Assembly: GCF_024713975.1 (NCBI RefSeq)
Contig: NC_091099.1
Span: 452,501-516,500 of the forward strand
Length of the DNA stretch: 64,000 bases
Source of the DNA: Paralichthys olivaceus
Taxonomy: Eukaryota > Chordata > Actinopteri > Pleuronectiformes > Paralichthyidae
Direction of reading: 5' to 3'
Position numbers and translations under genes: made by a program. The number at the start of each line of letters is the position of its first letter. The first letter of the stretch is position 1. Shown one piece after another: positions 23,592 to 36,156 of this stretch. Under the pieces are notes generated by a model. The model saw only the letters and a program-made list of their open reading frames with translations. It ran no database searches and had not been told where the DNA came from.

Positions 23592-23905
23592 TTTTGAATA
23601 GATAAAGAGACAGAGACACAGAGAGACACAGAGATAGAGACAGACAGAGACACACAGAGATAGACAGAGACACAGAGAGAGAGAGAGACAGACAGAGAGA
23701 GACAGAGACACACAGAGATAGACAGAGAGAGAGACACACAGAGACACATACACACAAGGACACACAGAGACAGACAGAGATACACAGAGACAGACACACA
23801 GAGACAGAGATAGACAGAGATACACAGAGACAGACAGAGATACACAGAGACAGACAGGGACACACAGGGACAGACAGAGACAGACAGAGACAGAGACACA
23901 CACAC
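23592..23905. repeat. CACAGAGA-type satellite in the etfrf1/nedd1 intergenic promoter region
   Basis: About 310 bases composed of cagaga, cacaga and gacaga variants. Long Leu/Ser/Val/Cys frames on the minus strand are artefacts of the repeat. Confidence 0.95.
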
Positions 23906-23914
23906 ACACAGATG

Positions 23915-23982
23915 ATTGGTCGGTTCAAACAGAAACACCGCTCATTGGTTAGACACAGGACTCTTGACCAGTGTCGACCAAT
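23915..23982 (+). promoter_or_regulatory. Three CCAAT boxes upstream of nedd1
   Basis: ATTGG at 23915-23919 and 23944-23948 and CCAAT at 23978-23982 are spaced 29 and 34 bases apart. This resembles the NF-Y arrangement of cell-cycle gene promoters. They sit between the inferred 5' exons of etfrf1 (minus) and nedd1 (plus). Function is inferred from motif and spacing. Confidence 0.45.
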
Positions 23983-24059
23983 CAGAGACAGGGTAGGAGC
24001 AGGCCCGCCCCCACCTCGGGTATGAAGAATGGACGCTTGTGGAAAACAAACCGCTTCAT

Positions 24060-24325
24060 GACTTCAGGACAGACTTCAGGACAGACTTCAGTAGAGACTT
24101 CAGGACAGACTTCAGGACAGACTTCAGGACAGACTTCAGGACAGACTTCAGTAGAGACTTCAGGACAGACTTCAGGACAGACTTCAGTAGAGACTTCAGG
24201 ACAGACTTCAGGACAGACTTCAGTAGAGACTTCAGGACAGACTTCAGGACAGACTTCAGTAGAGACTTCAGGACAGACTTCAGTAGAGACTTCAGGACAG
24301 ACTTCAGGACAGACTTCAGTAGAGT
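24060..24325. repeat. 12-bp minisatellite at the nedd1 5' end
   Basis: The unit acttcaggacag, alternating with acttcagtagag, is repeated about 22 times. Because 12 is a multiple of 3 the array is open in several frames, but nothing else supports coding. It ends 11 bases before gtttcag|gtgagt (donor at 24337), so it may be part of a noncoding first exon of nedd1. Confidence 0.9.
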
Positions 24326-25012
24326 CTGTGTTTCAGGTGAGTCCGGCCCGGTTCAGCTCTGTGAGGTCCCGTGAAGAGTCACCGGGAGGTTTCCGCTGGT
24401 CTCTCGTTGTTCGCTAACTGTTCGCTAACTGTTCGCTAACTGTTCGCTAACTTTACGTCCTGCAGTGTTTCTGCTGGAGCTAACGTTAGCTAAGCTCACT
24501 GACCACATCACTAGTTAGCTAAGTTTCCCAAAGCGTCATGACTGGTCACCTCACGTGGAAATAACCGGTTAGCTGGTTATGACCGTTTGAGAAACTTTGG
24601 GCTGTAACTTTATTTAAACTGATTTTCACACATTCATCTGACAGCTGAAGTTTCCGGATACTTTGAACTAAAGTTTTAAACTAAACTCACAAAGCAACAA
24701 CTAACCTGTGAGCTCGTTACTCAGTATGTCAGTAGTTATAGTAAGTTTGTCTACTCTTATTTCCACGTTACTAAAAACAGTGAAGGTCTCTCTCTCTCAC
24801 ACACACACACTCACACACACACACACACACACACACACTCTCACACCCACACACACACACACACACTCACACACACTCACACACACTCACACACACTCAC
24901 ACACTGGCACAGTAGTGAGTAATTGTGATCGATCCTCACAGCCCTGATGTATTCACGAGTATTGTTGTGTTCACCATCATGAACCATAAAGTGTCACATC
25001 CCCTCATCTGAG

Positions 25013-25082
<70 letters not shown>
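25013..25082 (+). repeat. (GT)n tract abutting the nedd1 acceptor
   Basis: About 34 GT units run directly into ttccag (ending at 25086), the acceptor of the exon holding the nedd1 start codon. There is almost no conventional polypyrimidine tract. Confidence 0.9.
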
Positions 25083-25083
<1 letters not shown>

Positions 25084-25095
25084 CCAGTCGTTGCC

Positions 25096-28000
25096 ATGGA
25101 GGAGACGAGCCGCCTGGTGTCCACAGGAGACTGTGTGAAGATCTGGGATGCGGTTTCCATGGCGCCACTGGAGCAGTTCAACCCTCACAGCACCGGCCAC
25201 CCTGTGGCCCAGGCCTGCTGGGGCTCCAACAGTATCCTGATGGACAACGCACAGAAGCATTCGTGCGTCTTTAGACACAAAGACAGTCAATAGTTTGAGC
25301 TCACTCTCATTGTTCATTGACACATTACATTTGTTTAAATTACTCTCTGCCTGTCTCAGGCTGCAAGCAGTTATTGATTCATTATTGTCTTGACTGGTTG
25401 TCTGCTCCATTATGTGTCCTCACAACTAGTGTCAGCAAAGTGAATTGAATCATGAGGTGCCTAGAGATTCCCAATTCTACTCAATCCACAGACAGAAATA
25501 CTGACGCAGAGGCACCGACAACAAAAGGGAGAAATGGGAAATCTTTGCAGCTTAAATCAACCACAAACCAGTGGCGTGTGATTGTGACGTGTGATTGTGG
25601 CGTGTGATTGTGGCGTGTGAGGCAACACATGATCAGAGCGATGCAGCTCGAGTCAACTGGCTGAACTCTCGCCAGCATCGCTCCACTCGTTTGTAAAATG
25701 GCTCAAACAATGAATGGACTTTATTCTGAGCTAAGTTTATGAACTGAGAACAAGAAGTTCTCTCACCAGACGCTCGATCACAAACTAATAATGTGTTTTC
25801 TTTTCCAAAATGAACAGAAATGAAGTGAGACTTTGTAAAAGGGAAGATAATGATGTTTATTGATAAAGACGTGCAGGCTGGGTGGAGCCTCTCAGTAAAA
25901 GATAAAGCTGCCTTGACTCGTCCTTTCAGACCATTACCTGGTCACTTCCAGCAGCAGCGGAGACAAACTGGTGGTTTCCAGCCTCAAGTCGACTCCGGTA
26001 CCACTGGTGGAACTTGCAGAGGGGGTGAGTGCACAGCTTCAGCTTTGTTGTTTCTATGGCGACAGTGTGATCTTTTGATCGCTGCAGTTTTCACTTTGAA
26101 AAATCAAAATCAATTTTCTCTGTGACGTTCAGAAAAGGCAGACCCGTGTGTGTCTGAGTTCCTCGTCTCAGTTTCTGGTGAGTGGAGGTCTGGATCACTG
26201 CGTTCACCTGTGGGACCTGAAGACCAAGAGGCTGCATCGCTCCCTCAAGGTGAGACTTTACTCAGGTAACCTCTGGCTCCGCCCACACTGACAAGTCTTC
26301 ATTTTTAAATCTAAACCGACCTCCATCCAAACGAGCATTTTTATTATTGTAATCTCCGTCGACACTTATACACATGAAAACACACGACACATGACTATTC
26401 ACGTACACTGGTCATGTGGTCCCAACAGGAAGCAGATTGTCTACTCCGCAGTTGGTTGTGTGGTTACAGAAAATAGCAGTGGTCAATATTAATAGCAGGG
26501 ATTTCTTGTTTTGGAGCGATGACAAGGTGAAACTGTCACTGACTTACTAAGTTTACCAGAACGGACAGAAGTGTAACATCAACAACATATAACAACACAA
26601 TATTTTCAACCTTGATGAGAAAAGACCGTGTCTAACATAAATGGAGAAGTCTATCAGTGTTCTGTTTATACAAAAGACAATGTCTGACAGAGATGAGGGT
26701 CACTCGACCCTCTGTCTTGTCTCTCAGGACCATAGAGAAGAGGTGACCTGTGTGTCCTTCAACGCCAACGACAGCTACATCGCCTCCGGCTCCACCAGTG
26801 GAGATCTGGTCCTCCACAGTCTCACCACCAACCAGTCCAGCAAAGCCTTCGGCCACGGCAGCAACCAGGTCAGACTGTGACTTCCCATGCTGCTACTGTG
26901 TATTTCTCATAAAACTCTGAACCAATCCTGAACCCTCTGAACCTTATCACCTACCAGCAGGTTTGAGGAGTAACAGCTGAAAAGCCATCTTCACTCATGA
27001 TCTCCAGAGCATCCATCAATTGTTCTTAATGCACATGATTCACCATGAGTCCTATGTGAAACTCTTATTTGGTTCATTTTATATCTCAAACTGTTCGACA
27101 CAGAGGTTGAATGCTTCATTATTGAGTCCCACTGATCTGCAGACGTGAACCAATGTCTCCTTATTGTAATTTTATGGGGATGTTTTAGAAACATCATTAA
27201 CTCACATTTTCCTGATAGTGTTAAAGAAAACGTGTTCTGTTGTTCACACAGAAGTAATTTTAATACTGAAGCCCAGCGGTTTGAAAAACATCCTCTCTCT
27301 GCTGCTGTCTTCCTGTCACGTGTTCCAGCCCATCCATGACCTGAAGCTCTCCGCGCTGAAGCGTTCCCTGCTGGGCACCGTGTCCGACAGTGGCGCCGTG
27401 GTCCTGTGGGACTCCAACACCCAGAAGGAGCTCCATGTTTTTGACAGCGCCCACAAGGCCCCGGGCTCGGGCCTGGCCTTCTCACCTGCCAGCGAGCTGC
27501 TGGTGGTCAGCGTCGGTCTGGACAAGAAGATCGTCTGCTACGACACTGCCAGCAAGATGTAAGAGCAAACACATGGGATTTAATAACAGAGTGACGGGAT
27601 AAAAGCCAGAGTTTGTTGATGTGCTGCAGCAGTGAGGGATGATGGGAGTTGTAGTCTACCCCTGGTTAGGATTCTTTCAGTGTTGATGGTTCAGGAGTTT
27701 TTTATCTGAATTCTGTTTAGAGGTCAATGTTTAAGAGCTTAAAGATGCAGGATGCAGAGCAATGAGGTAATGTTATATAAATGTATATATACTTATATAC
27801 ACACACACAAACACGTACATATAATGTCACTGACGGGCGACCTAATGAAATGCACCTTTACCTTAGGTTTGAATTTAATCTGTCTGACTAAATGTTCTGC
27901 ATAAAAAAAGAAACGTGAAAGATTTTAAAATTCCGTTCTCTTGCAGCGTGCTCAGGTCGATCCGGGTGGACAGTCCCCTGACCTCGATTGACTTCACTCC

Positions 28001-31000
28001 AGACGGTACTGGGCTGGTAGTCGGATCCACTCAGGGGAAGATCTACCAGTACGACCTGAGGAACTCCAGCACCCCCACCAGGATCACTGTTGCACATAAA
28101 ACCTCGGTCACATGTCTTCGCTTCCAGAGCAACACCAGCAGACACAAGGTACCAACAGCCTGAGCGATTCAGAGATCATTCATTCTTTATTCCAAACACT
28201 TCAACAGCAGAGAGGTTGTGTTCTGGTCTGAGAGAGAGTTCTGATGAAAATCACAAGTGTTGATGCTGCGGCTGCTGCGGCTTGTGTTTACAAACAGGTT
28301 CAGACTTAGTGCAGAAAACTAAACTTACTTTCCTTTTTGTTTGTAAACACAAAACACTGGTTTTCACTCTGTCTCTTATTTGTTTACCTGCTCCCTCTCT
28401 CTCTCCCTCCCTCTCTCCCTCTCTCCCTCTCTCTCTCCCTCCCTCTCTCCCTCTCTCCCTCCTCAGTCCAGTAAACTGGGCGCCACCAAGATCTCCAGTA
28501 CGAAAAGATCCTCAACCAGAGTTTCCAGCAGCCAGCTAGACCCCACCCCTTACACAGGCCCCACCCCCCACAGACAGGTGACAAGTACAGGTCAGTGCGT
28601 CTCATTGGTCCATGTCATTATATTTTATTATACTTGGATGACATTACATCATGATAAATGTTAATGCACAGTCAGCGCTCATTTCTAACAACCATATTTT
28701 ATCAGATGTTTCATATTTAATAACAGCTTGGGTCGGAGACAGGGTCGGAGACAGGGTGGGAGACAGGGTCGGAGACAGGCAGCAGGTTCAGGCGTCTTCT
28801 CGCGGGTCAGGTGACGGGTCAGAAACGGGAAAATGAAAACCTTGACCCACAAATGAGAAGTATGCTCTTTGTTGTGTCCAGCAGGGGTCGCTGAAGCAGA
28901 CGTGATGTTCCGGGAAGCTGAGGGTCAACAGGGGACAGAGCAGCTTCCAGCCGTGGAGAAGATGAGCAGCGTTGGACGAAACAGTCTGGACGTCTTCTCT
29001 CCTGTACGAGATGGTCAGTGTCCTTGAGACAGTGACACAGAAGTGTTGCATTTTAAAAGCATTGAGCGATGGTGTCTGTGTTGGACTGAGGTGTTCCTAA
29101 TATTCTGACCACATCACAACCTTTACCCTCCTAATTATCATCAGATGGAATTTACACATTTCTTAGGGTTAAGAAAATAAAGCATCTAAGAATGAATGTT
29201 CATTCTTCAGTTTGTTTCCATTGTTGGTATTTGTTGTTGTTGTATCTGGACTAAAATGAATCTGTCTCAGACCTGAGGACTCAGGGGACAACTGGAGAGA
29301 CGCCGTTTGGAAGAACACACGGTACGACTGTCTGACATATGTAGTTTTCAATGACTGCTGGCTCTGGACTAACTGGGATGCTGTGTTTCCATAGTAACCA
29401 GTCTGGACATGTTGTCCAGAGAAGGGGAGGGTCAGCAGGTCGTGGGTCGTGCCAGTCTGGACATCTTCTCGCCCGTCAGAGACGGTCAGACTTCCTCCAC
29501 TCTACTGGTTTCTACTGGTTTTAAATGTTCCCGTGTTCTATTCAACACGTTAACATGGATTTAACCCAGACTAAGATAAAATACATACATGCAGCAGACA
29601 GAAGAACCAGAGGGGATTCATTTTAATCACTGAATCTTTGTTTTCTCTCTGTTTCAGATTCTCACTCCGGTGCCAGCGCTCATCGTAAGACCCCCCTGGT
29701 GGCCACTGCAGGTCGATGCTACAGCCCACTGTCTGTCTTCCAGACCCCCCCACCAATCAAAGAAGAAGAGCCAATCACTGCTGCAGCTGCTGAACCATGT
29801 GACTCCAGGAAGGTGCTGACCCGTGTTCATCAAACACGTGACTGTTTTTTCTCTTGTTTGTGATCTGTGTCCGTGCGGAGTCCCGGCCCTGGACTCAGAC
29901 TCCCGGCCCTGGACTCAGACTCCCGGCCCTGGACTCAGACTCCCGGCCCTGGACTCAGACTCCCGGCCCTGGACTCAGACTCCCGGGTGTTTACAGTAAA
30001 ATCTAGAATCAACGATTAGTTGTATAATTATTTTCGTGTCATCGACCCAAAGCTCTGATTCAACTCCAGTTTCATTCCTGAAGCTAAAATGTGTTTCTAC
30101 TAAAAACATTTTTATCGACAGTCTGACAAGACCAGCAGCTCCAGTCTGGAGGGGGAGGTCCAGACCACGCCTCCAACAGCCCTGCAGACCAATCCTAGCC
30201 AGCCAGCCCCGCCCTTCTTCACTCCAGAGCCCAGCCTCAGGAGAGCCAATGGTTTTCAGGCTCAGCTGAGCTACGACTCACCTGTCCCCGGAGCTCCGCC
30301 CACTACAGCAGCAGGTAGGGCAGTGATGATTTTTACAATTATTTCTATAATCTGTACAACCTCAGCTACAATGAACCAGAGTAAATAGTGAGGAACTGAA
30401 ATTATAATCGATTAAAAGTTCGTAAGATTTAGGTGAAAGGGATCTATCAGCAAGGAAATGTAATAAAATAATCCTACTGATGTTCTTAGTTGTGGGTTTC
30501 ATCTAAATTGTAGCTTGACCACTAGGTGTCACTCAATTCTACACACTGAACCTTTAAATGAAGAAATTCATCAGATTGAGCTAAATAAACAAGTTGATCC
30601 AAAATATTTCGAAACACAGAAACACAAGTTAATATTTTTTGACTTTCAATAAGTTAATGATGAAGATGAAAAACATCAACACCCTGCGATGAGATTGAGG
30701 CCACCAGCAGGGGGCGTCTGTTTTCAGAGGGTTAACTCTACACTCTACATGTACACGAGAAGAAGAAGAAGAAGTACAATGAGTTTTAATGATGACTTGA
30801 TGACGAGGATCTGGTTGTTCTGGATCGTTGTGAATCCTCAGGTCCTGCTCTGTCTGCCGCTGCGTCCGCCTCGCTCTCCCAGAACATCGCTGAGGTGGTG
30901 GGACAGGGAGGAGCTGCTCCTCTCACCTCCCTCCAGATCCACTTCATCCAGAACATGATCCATGAAACTCTGGAGGAATTCAGGTCTGTCTGACGTCCAC

Positions 31001-32632
31001 ACTACTCTGAAGTTTCAGTGCTGCTAAAACTGAGAAGCTTGTAAACGCTGCTGGTCCCATGTCAGTTTCACTCGGGGGTTTTTTACACTAGAGCATGATC
31101 GGGACTGATCTGGCCCTTCCAACAATCGCCGTGTTCCTGACCGGAGCTCAGTCGCTGCAGATTATCTTCCCAAATAATCCTGAGGTGTGAGGGGTTTACA
31201 AAATAATCCTAATGCTTCCGATTGAGTCGGAGCCTCTAGGATCTCGAGGATAATCGGCTCATGCAGTAAAATGTGATGCCGATGAGAGCGAGCTGACGAT
31301 CTCAGAGCAGATCTGGCTTCGTGCTACAGGCCGGTGGTTTTCAGGTAGTTCAGGAATGAGGAAGCTCGTTCGCTTGTTATTGGGGTAAATCACCATGGTA
31401 ACGTATGTTGAACAGCTAAACTGCTCTGCCTGAGATTAGAGATCAAACAGTATAAAGTCTCCGCCCACTGTCTTCATCTACGCGTCTTTACTTCATGTAA
31501 TGAATCTGATGTACTGGGAGTGTTAGCGGAGGATAACCGCTCACACTCTAATCCTTTTAGTAGCTTAATCCTGTGAAATGAAATCTTATTTGGGGGAAAG
31601 AGAGTTTACAGACTTACCTCGTGAAAATCTTTTTATTCTACAACACTTTGATCCTCGTGAAACATGAGGCTCTGCTGTCAGTCAAACTGTCTGGGATTGG
31701 TCATATGCAGTAAACCCCGCCTCTTCTATGTGCACATACTCAGATCTTGATGAGGAAAACCTGAGTTAGCGAGTTGATAACTCGCGTCATGTGACCACAG
31801 CCTGACTGTGATGGTTAGGTTAAGTTCAGATGGATAACTGAAAGAAATCCTGGATAGTTTGAACTCACCTCGTAGTTCAGGCCTCAGGTTATTCACCCAG
31901 CATGGCCAGAGTGCATGATGGTCACAGGATCTGTGTTTGCAGGCGTGTTAGTGTGAGATTCAAACTGATCGGAGCCAGACTCTACATCACTCATGTGGAC
32001 AGAGATGTAGCCTCAGAGTCTGTGGAGACCAGTGTCTTCCTCTTTAATGGACAAATACGAGGTGACAGAGGAAAGAGACACGTCTGAAGCTGATGAGTTT
32101 TGTCTGCTTCTCTTCAGGGACAACTGTCACAGAGACATCGTCAACCTTCAGGTGGAGATGGTCCGACAGTTTTACATCCAGCTGGTACGTTTCATCTTTG
32201 ATCACTTCGTGTTTCTCTCACCCTCTACACTCCCACCAAGATAGAACAACCCATTCTATACATTTGAACTGGGATCATTCTCCAGTAGGAATTTAATTTA
32301 ATATCTTCAGTCTGGTGTAATTGTGGAATCTAGAAAGAGTTTAATTATATCTGTCTTCATAGTGGTGAGTACATAATGAGTGAATTTACATTTTTCTGTG
32401 AACTATCCCTTAAATAAAGACAAGTCCATATAATACAACACTAAAATATATAAATATGTTCAAATGCAGTGACTGACTGAACCATGAAATCATTATTTAG
32501 TCTGAACACCTCTGACGTTTGTTTCAGAACGAAATCCACGGTCTGATCGAGAAATATTCTGTGAACGAGTCTCTGGTGGAGGAGATCGAGAAGCTGAGAG
32601 AGGAGAACCGCAGACTGAAGACCAACTACTGA
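25096..32632 (+). CDS. nedd1: NEDD1, gamma-tubulin ring complex targeting factor
   Basis: Fifteen coding exons: 25096-25231, 25930-26024, 26133-26249, 26728-26868, 27329-27558, 27947-28148, 28467-28590, 28885-29013, 29271-29321, 29395-29484, 29658-29812, 30122-30314, 30842-30983, 32118-32184, 32528-32632. They give 658 residues; human NEDD1 has 660. NEDD1 recruits the gamma-tubulin ring complex to centrosomes and spindles. Residues 1 to about 305 form the WD40 propeller (KIWDA, HLWDL, VLWDS and similar blade ends). The middle is Ser/Pro-rich and holds the SLDVFSPVRD and SLDIFSPVRD motifs that correspond to the mitotic-kinase region. The end (about 575-658: IQNMIHETLEEF, HRDIVNLQVEM, EEIEKLREENRRLK) is the gamma-tubulin-binding helical domain. 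The start matches the family N-terminus (STGDCVKIWDA). AATAAA at 32951-32956 follows. The first donor (gtatcc) is weak but is fixed by homology. Confidence 0.96.
29876..29985. repeat. 20-bp minisatellite in a nedd1 intron
   Basis: The unit tcccggccctggactcagac is repeated five times almost perfectly. Confidence 0.95.
30412..30557 (+). mobile_element. MITE copy 3, internally deleted, in a nedd1 intron
   Basis: It keeps both ends of the element at 3618-4001 (aagatttaggtgaaag on the left, ccactaggtgtcact and acacactgaacctttaa on the right) but lacks the middle. It is flanked by TTAA at 30412-30415 and 30554-30557, the clearest target-site evidence for this family in the window. Confidence 0.75.
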
Positions 32633-33370
32633 CCCCCCCCCCCCCCCCCCCCAAAAAAAACCCCCATGGGGTCACATGACTGCGGCTGACACAGCGCCTC
32701 CTGCTGCTGAGGACGAGGCAGCGTCACAGATGAGAGACGCTGAATCCTTGAAGTGAACTGATACACATCAATATTTGAATCTGTACGTTCAAGATCTGCT
32801 ATTGTGATGAAAACATAGAAATAGAATTCCACAGACAACCGAGCTGATGACAGGTTCACTGGTTCTCACCTGGAGAGGAACACGAGTTCGTATCGTCGTC
32901 GGTTCATGTTTCTATCATGTTTTTATTAAGAACAAACATTTTGTCTTAAGAATAAAAAAGATGAAAATGAAACACTGACTCTTTATCTTTAATTATTCTT
33001 ATAGATTTCTACACATTGATCAATATACACTGATCATTTCAGCTCTGCTTGACGTGTGTTATTGTGTGTTCACATTTTGTTCATGTTTTGATGTGTTTAC
33101 ATGTATTTTTATGTGTTTACATGTATTTTTATGTTTTCAGTGTTGAACTAAGGCACAACTTTTTTTAATCTGTATTTATATTTAGTTTCAGTACTCTGTT
33201 ACTTTTATAAAATGATTCTACTTCAGTCATTTTATACTTAATTATTTAAATGTTTATGAATCCTTCATCCATCCATCTCCCATGCTGTAGTTCTTCCAGA
33301 CTACCAGGGCGTGGCAGTGTTTTACCATCGCTTCTTCTCGTCTACCAGAAGCGAAGCACCAGAAGAAGAA

Positions 33371-33420
33371 ATCTCCCGCCCCCGCTGAGCTTTTTAAACC
33401 AGCGCGGGAGTGTGCTCCTC
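33371..33420 (+). promoter_or_regulatory. Candidate cell-cycle promoter elements of pclaf
   Basis: GC-rich, E2F-like sequence (ctcccgcccc at 33373-33382; agcgcgggag at 33401-33410) flanks tttttaaacc, which resembles a CHR-type element. The cluster lies about 115-155 bases before the pclaf start codon. PCLAF orthologues are known DREAM/E2F targets. The reading of these bases as functional sites is inference. Confidence 0.35.
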
Positions 33421-33524
33421 TCACTTCCTGTTAGTTCTGTTGTCCGCCCGCTTTGTCTCTGGTCCCTGAGCTGTCTCTCCTCTGTCCTCTGTTTACTCGG
33501 TGTCTGTCTCCGCTCGGAGGGAAC

Positions 33525-35307
33525 ATGGTGCGGACTAAAGCGGACAGTGTCCCCGGCTCCTACAGGAAAGGTACAGTGACTCATGTCCGACATTAATGGA
33601 AACTTCTGGATCTGTCCCCGTGTTTCACTTAGAGAGCATCAGTCTCCCGCCAACAGGAGCCGCTCCTCTCTTTGTTGCTCTGCAGTCGGAGTCAAACTGG
33701 TTCTTTGTGTTTTCATCGTGTGATGAATTCATTTCACACAACTTCGTCTGAAACTAAACTTCTCTGCGCTGGCGCCAGTTTTTAGCGCCACATTGCGGCT
33801 TCTAGCGGACGTTGCACGAAACCTCATTGAGAAATTACATGATTGAATATTATTCCGCTTCTCGTTGAAAGTAAATGTGCGACAGGAAGCGATGAACGGT
33901 TTTTAATTCATCTACATGGTGCTGTGGAACCTTCGGCTCTACACAGATCCACCATTCACCCCTCAATTTAATAAGAAGTGAAATTTACAATCTTGCTGTA
34001 GGAGTTTAGAAGTGCTCCTGCTGGTGACGTTATATCTGCCCCCCCCCCATCATACAGAATCATATTCATAATAAGTCGCTCATGTTTCCCAGTGGACTCT
34101 CTCTGGTGTCTGTTCCTCACATGTTCCTCTTGTTTTCAGCTGTTGCAGCTTCAGCTCCGAGGAAGTCTCTGGGCTCCAGTTCCACCAACTCGTCGTCCTG
34201 CAGCAGCCAGGCGTCCACACCAGGTCAGTGTGTCCACACCCAGTCTGTCCACACCCAGTCTGTCCACATCCAAACAACACAGCTGAGCTGATGGTCGTCT
34301 TCTTTAATTCAAAGCTAAGGGCAAATATGCCGGTGGGAACCCAGTGTGTCCTCGCCCCACTCCGACCTGGCAGAAGGGCATCGGTGACTTCTTTGGTGGC
34401 CCCCCCCGGAAACCAGAGAAGGAGAACCAGAGACCCCAAGAGATCGAGGACGACGAGGAGGCCGGAGGCAGCGGGGTGTCAAAGGCCAACAGGAAGTATG
34501 TGTCTTATCAGGTCTCGTTGTAGCTCAGAGGTCTGGTCCTGGAACCGTTGGTTGAATTTGCCCTCAGATATAAACACTGGAGTTTGAATTCCTTCACACC
34601 TGATGAATAAACTGGAGGATCTGGTGGAAACACGATTCAGAAATATAATGCTCTTTAATGTGTATGAGTTGATGTCATTAGCAGTAACACCTGAATCCTA
34701 CCATCAGTACTAAAGAATGGTTTCAGCTCAGGATCAGTTCACGTGGTTTGTATCTCCAGAGCTTTGTGTTGACTCCTTTTCTCCTGTGGAACCAGTGAAG
34801 GTCTTTTTGTATGTGTGCACGTCGAGCTGTTTCCTTCCACAGTTTCTTCTGGAGGATGTTGTGCTTCGGTGTCATGTTAGACTGAAGCTCTGATGTTTAA
34901 TGTCCTTGTGTAGTTTATGGTCATGTCTCAGGCATGTTATTAATGATACTTAACGTGTTTGTAGAAAACAGGTGATTGAGTCCCGTCTGACACATTTGCA
35001 TAATTCCCACAGTCTGACTCTCGTCCTGAAAACCAACGTTTATTTAAACACAACCGTGGGTTTGTTGAAAAGAGGAGCTGCAGCGATGGACAGTCGGAGG
35101 ACATAAAACATTTCACAGCATGAAGATGATCAGAATGTGTCTCCTTTAAAAAGATGAGGCGAAGTAACTGTGCATCTGGAATGAATGACTCTACCAGAGC
35201 TGACTCCTGTGACCATGTTCTATAAAGACGAGCTCAAGTGTGACTGCGTGTGTTTTGTGTGCAGGTCCAGGCCGCTGCCTGCTGACGATGAGGAGGATGA
35301 AGACTGA
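33525..35307 (+). CDS. pclaf: PCNA clamp-associated factor (PAF15/KIAA0101)
   Basis: Four coding exons: 33525-33570, 34140-34223, 34315-34495, 35265-35307. They give 117 residues; human PCLAF has 111. This small, largely disordered protein binds PCNA through a PIP box and tunes translesion synthesis and replication. The N-terminus MVRTKADSVPGSYRK keeps the lysines that are monoubiquitinated in mammals. KYAGGNPVCPRP is the conserved core. WQKGIGDFF is the PIP box (Q-x-x-I-x-x-F-F). EKENQ is the KEN degron read by APC/C. The C-terminus is acidic (DDEEDED). The acceptor of exon 3 is aaag, weak but fixed by the reading phase and the family sequence. ATTAAA at 35391-35396 is a likely polyadenylation signal. 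Confidence 0.95.
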
Positions 35308-35850
35308 GATGACGAATGAATCTGCTGCCTCTGTGGCATTTAAATGTACATCTGTATATAATTTTCTGCTGAATTCCCTTTGAATAAGTCATTAAACATG
35401 TTTTATGTTTTTAACCATGTATGTGGTGTGTGTTCTGGAGGAGCAGGACTTGAAGTGTCAATCATGAAACAGGTTTCACAGGAAATCCGGTGATTTCTGT
35501 GGAACAAAGACTAAATAAAGACGGAGGACGCTTCCCTCCCTCTCAGAAGCTAAACTGCTTCCTGCCGTCATCACATCTGTGTTTTATATCATCAAATATC
35601 GAATTCAGACCAAACTGACTGGAAACATCCCAGAGCCTATGGAGGACAAAACTGACTCAAGTATAAATCAATACATAAATAAATGTATGAATTAATACAT
35701 TCATAATTAAATGTATGAATTAATACATTCATAATTAAAAGTATGAATTAAAACATTGATAAATAAAACGTATACATTTCTATTTCCCTACAGGGATTAA
35801 TAAAGTACTTCTGATGAATTATAACATTAATGTATTTGTTTCTGTGTCTA

Positions 35851-36050
35851 TGTTAATGAGGGAGGCGGTCCTAACCTCAGTCTCATGCAGGATTGGTCAC
35901 AGGAGTGATGACGGTTCACATCCATTACTCTGTCTTCGTCTGTTTGGACTGCGCTGCAGGAAGATCACGTGGAACAGATTGCTTCAGTCTGGATCGCTCA
36001 GTTGACCAATCCCGCTCCAGACTGAGGTTAGGACCTCCCCCTCATTTACA
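35851..36050. mobile_element. 200-bp MITE with roughly 50-bp inverted termini
   Basis: The left arm starts tgttaatgagggaggcggtc and continues ctaacctcagtct to ggattggtca (about 35899). The right arm, read in reverse, starts tgtaaatgagggggaggtcc and runs through the same blocks to ggattggtca (36002). A TA dinucleotide lies just outside each end (35849-35850 and 36051-36052), consistent with a TA target duplication of mariner-like or Harbinger-like nonautonomous elements. The core of about 100 bases has no coding capacity. Confidence 0.8.
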
Positions 36051-36156
36051 TACGGACACATCAGTAAGTCTGTCCCCGCCCCCCCAGAGGTCTCGGCATT
36101 AAAACCAAGCGCCACCGTTTGTGCAGCCGAGGTTCTGTATCCGGGTGTTTGGTTCT

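Noticed and set aside
23971-24417. 148-residue frame of SGQTSGQTSVET repeats
   Set aside because: A 12-bp tandem repeat stays open in several frames. It lies in the inferred nedd1 5' region and ends at a splice donor.
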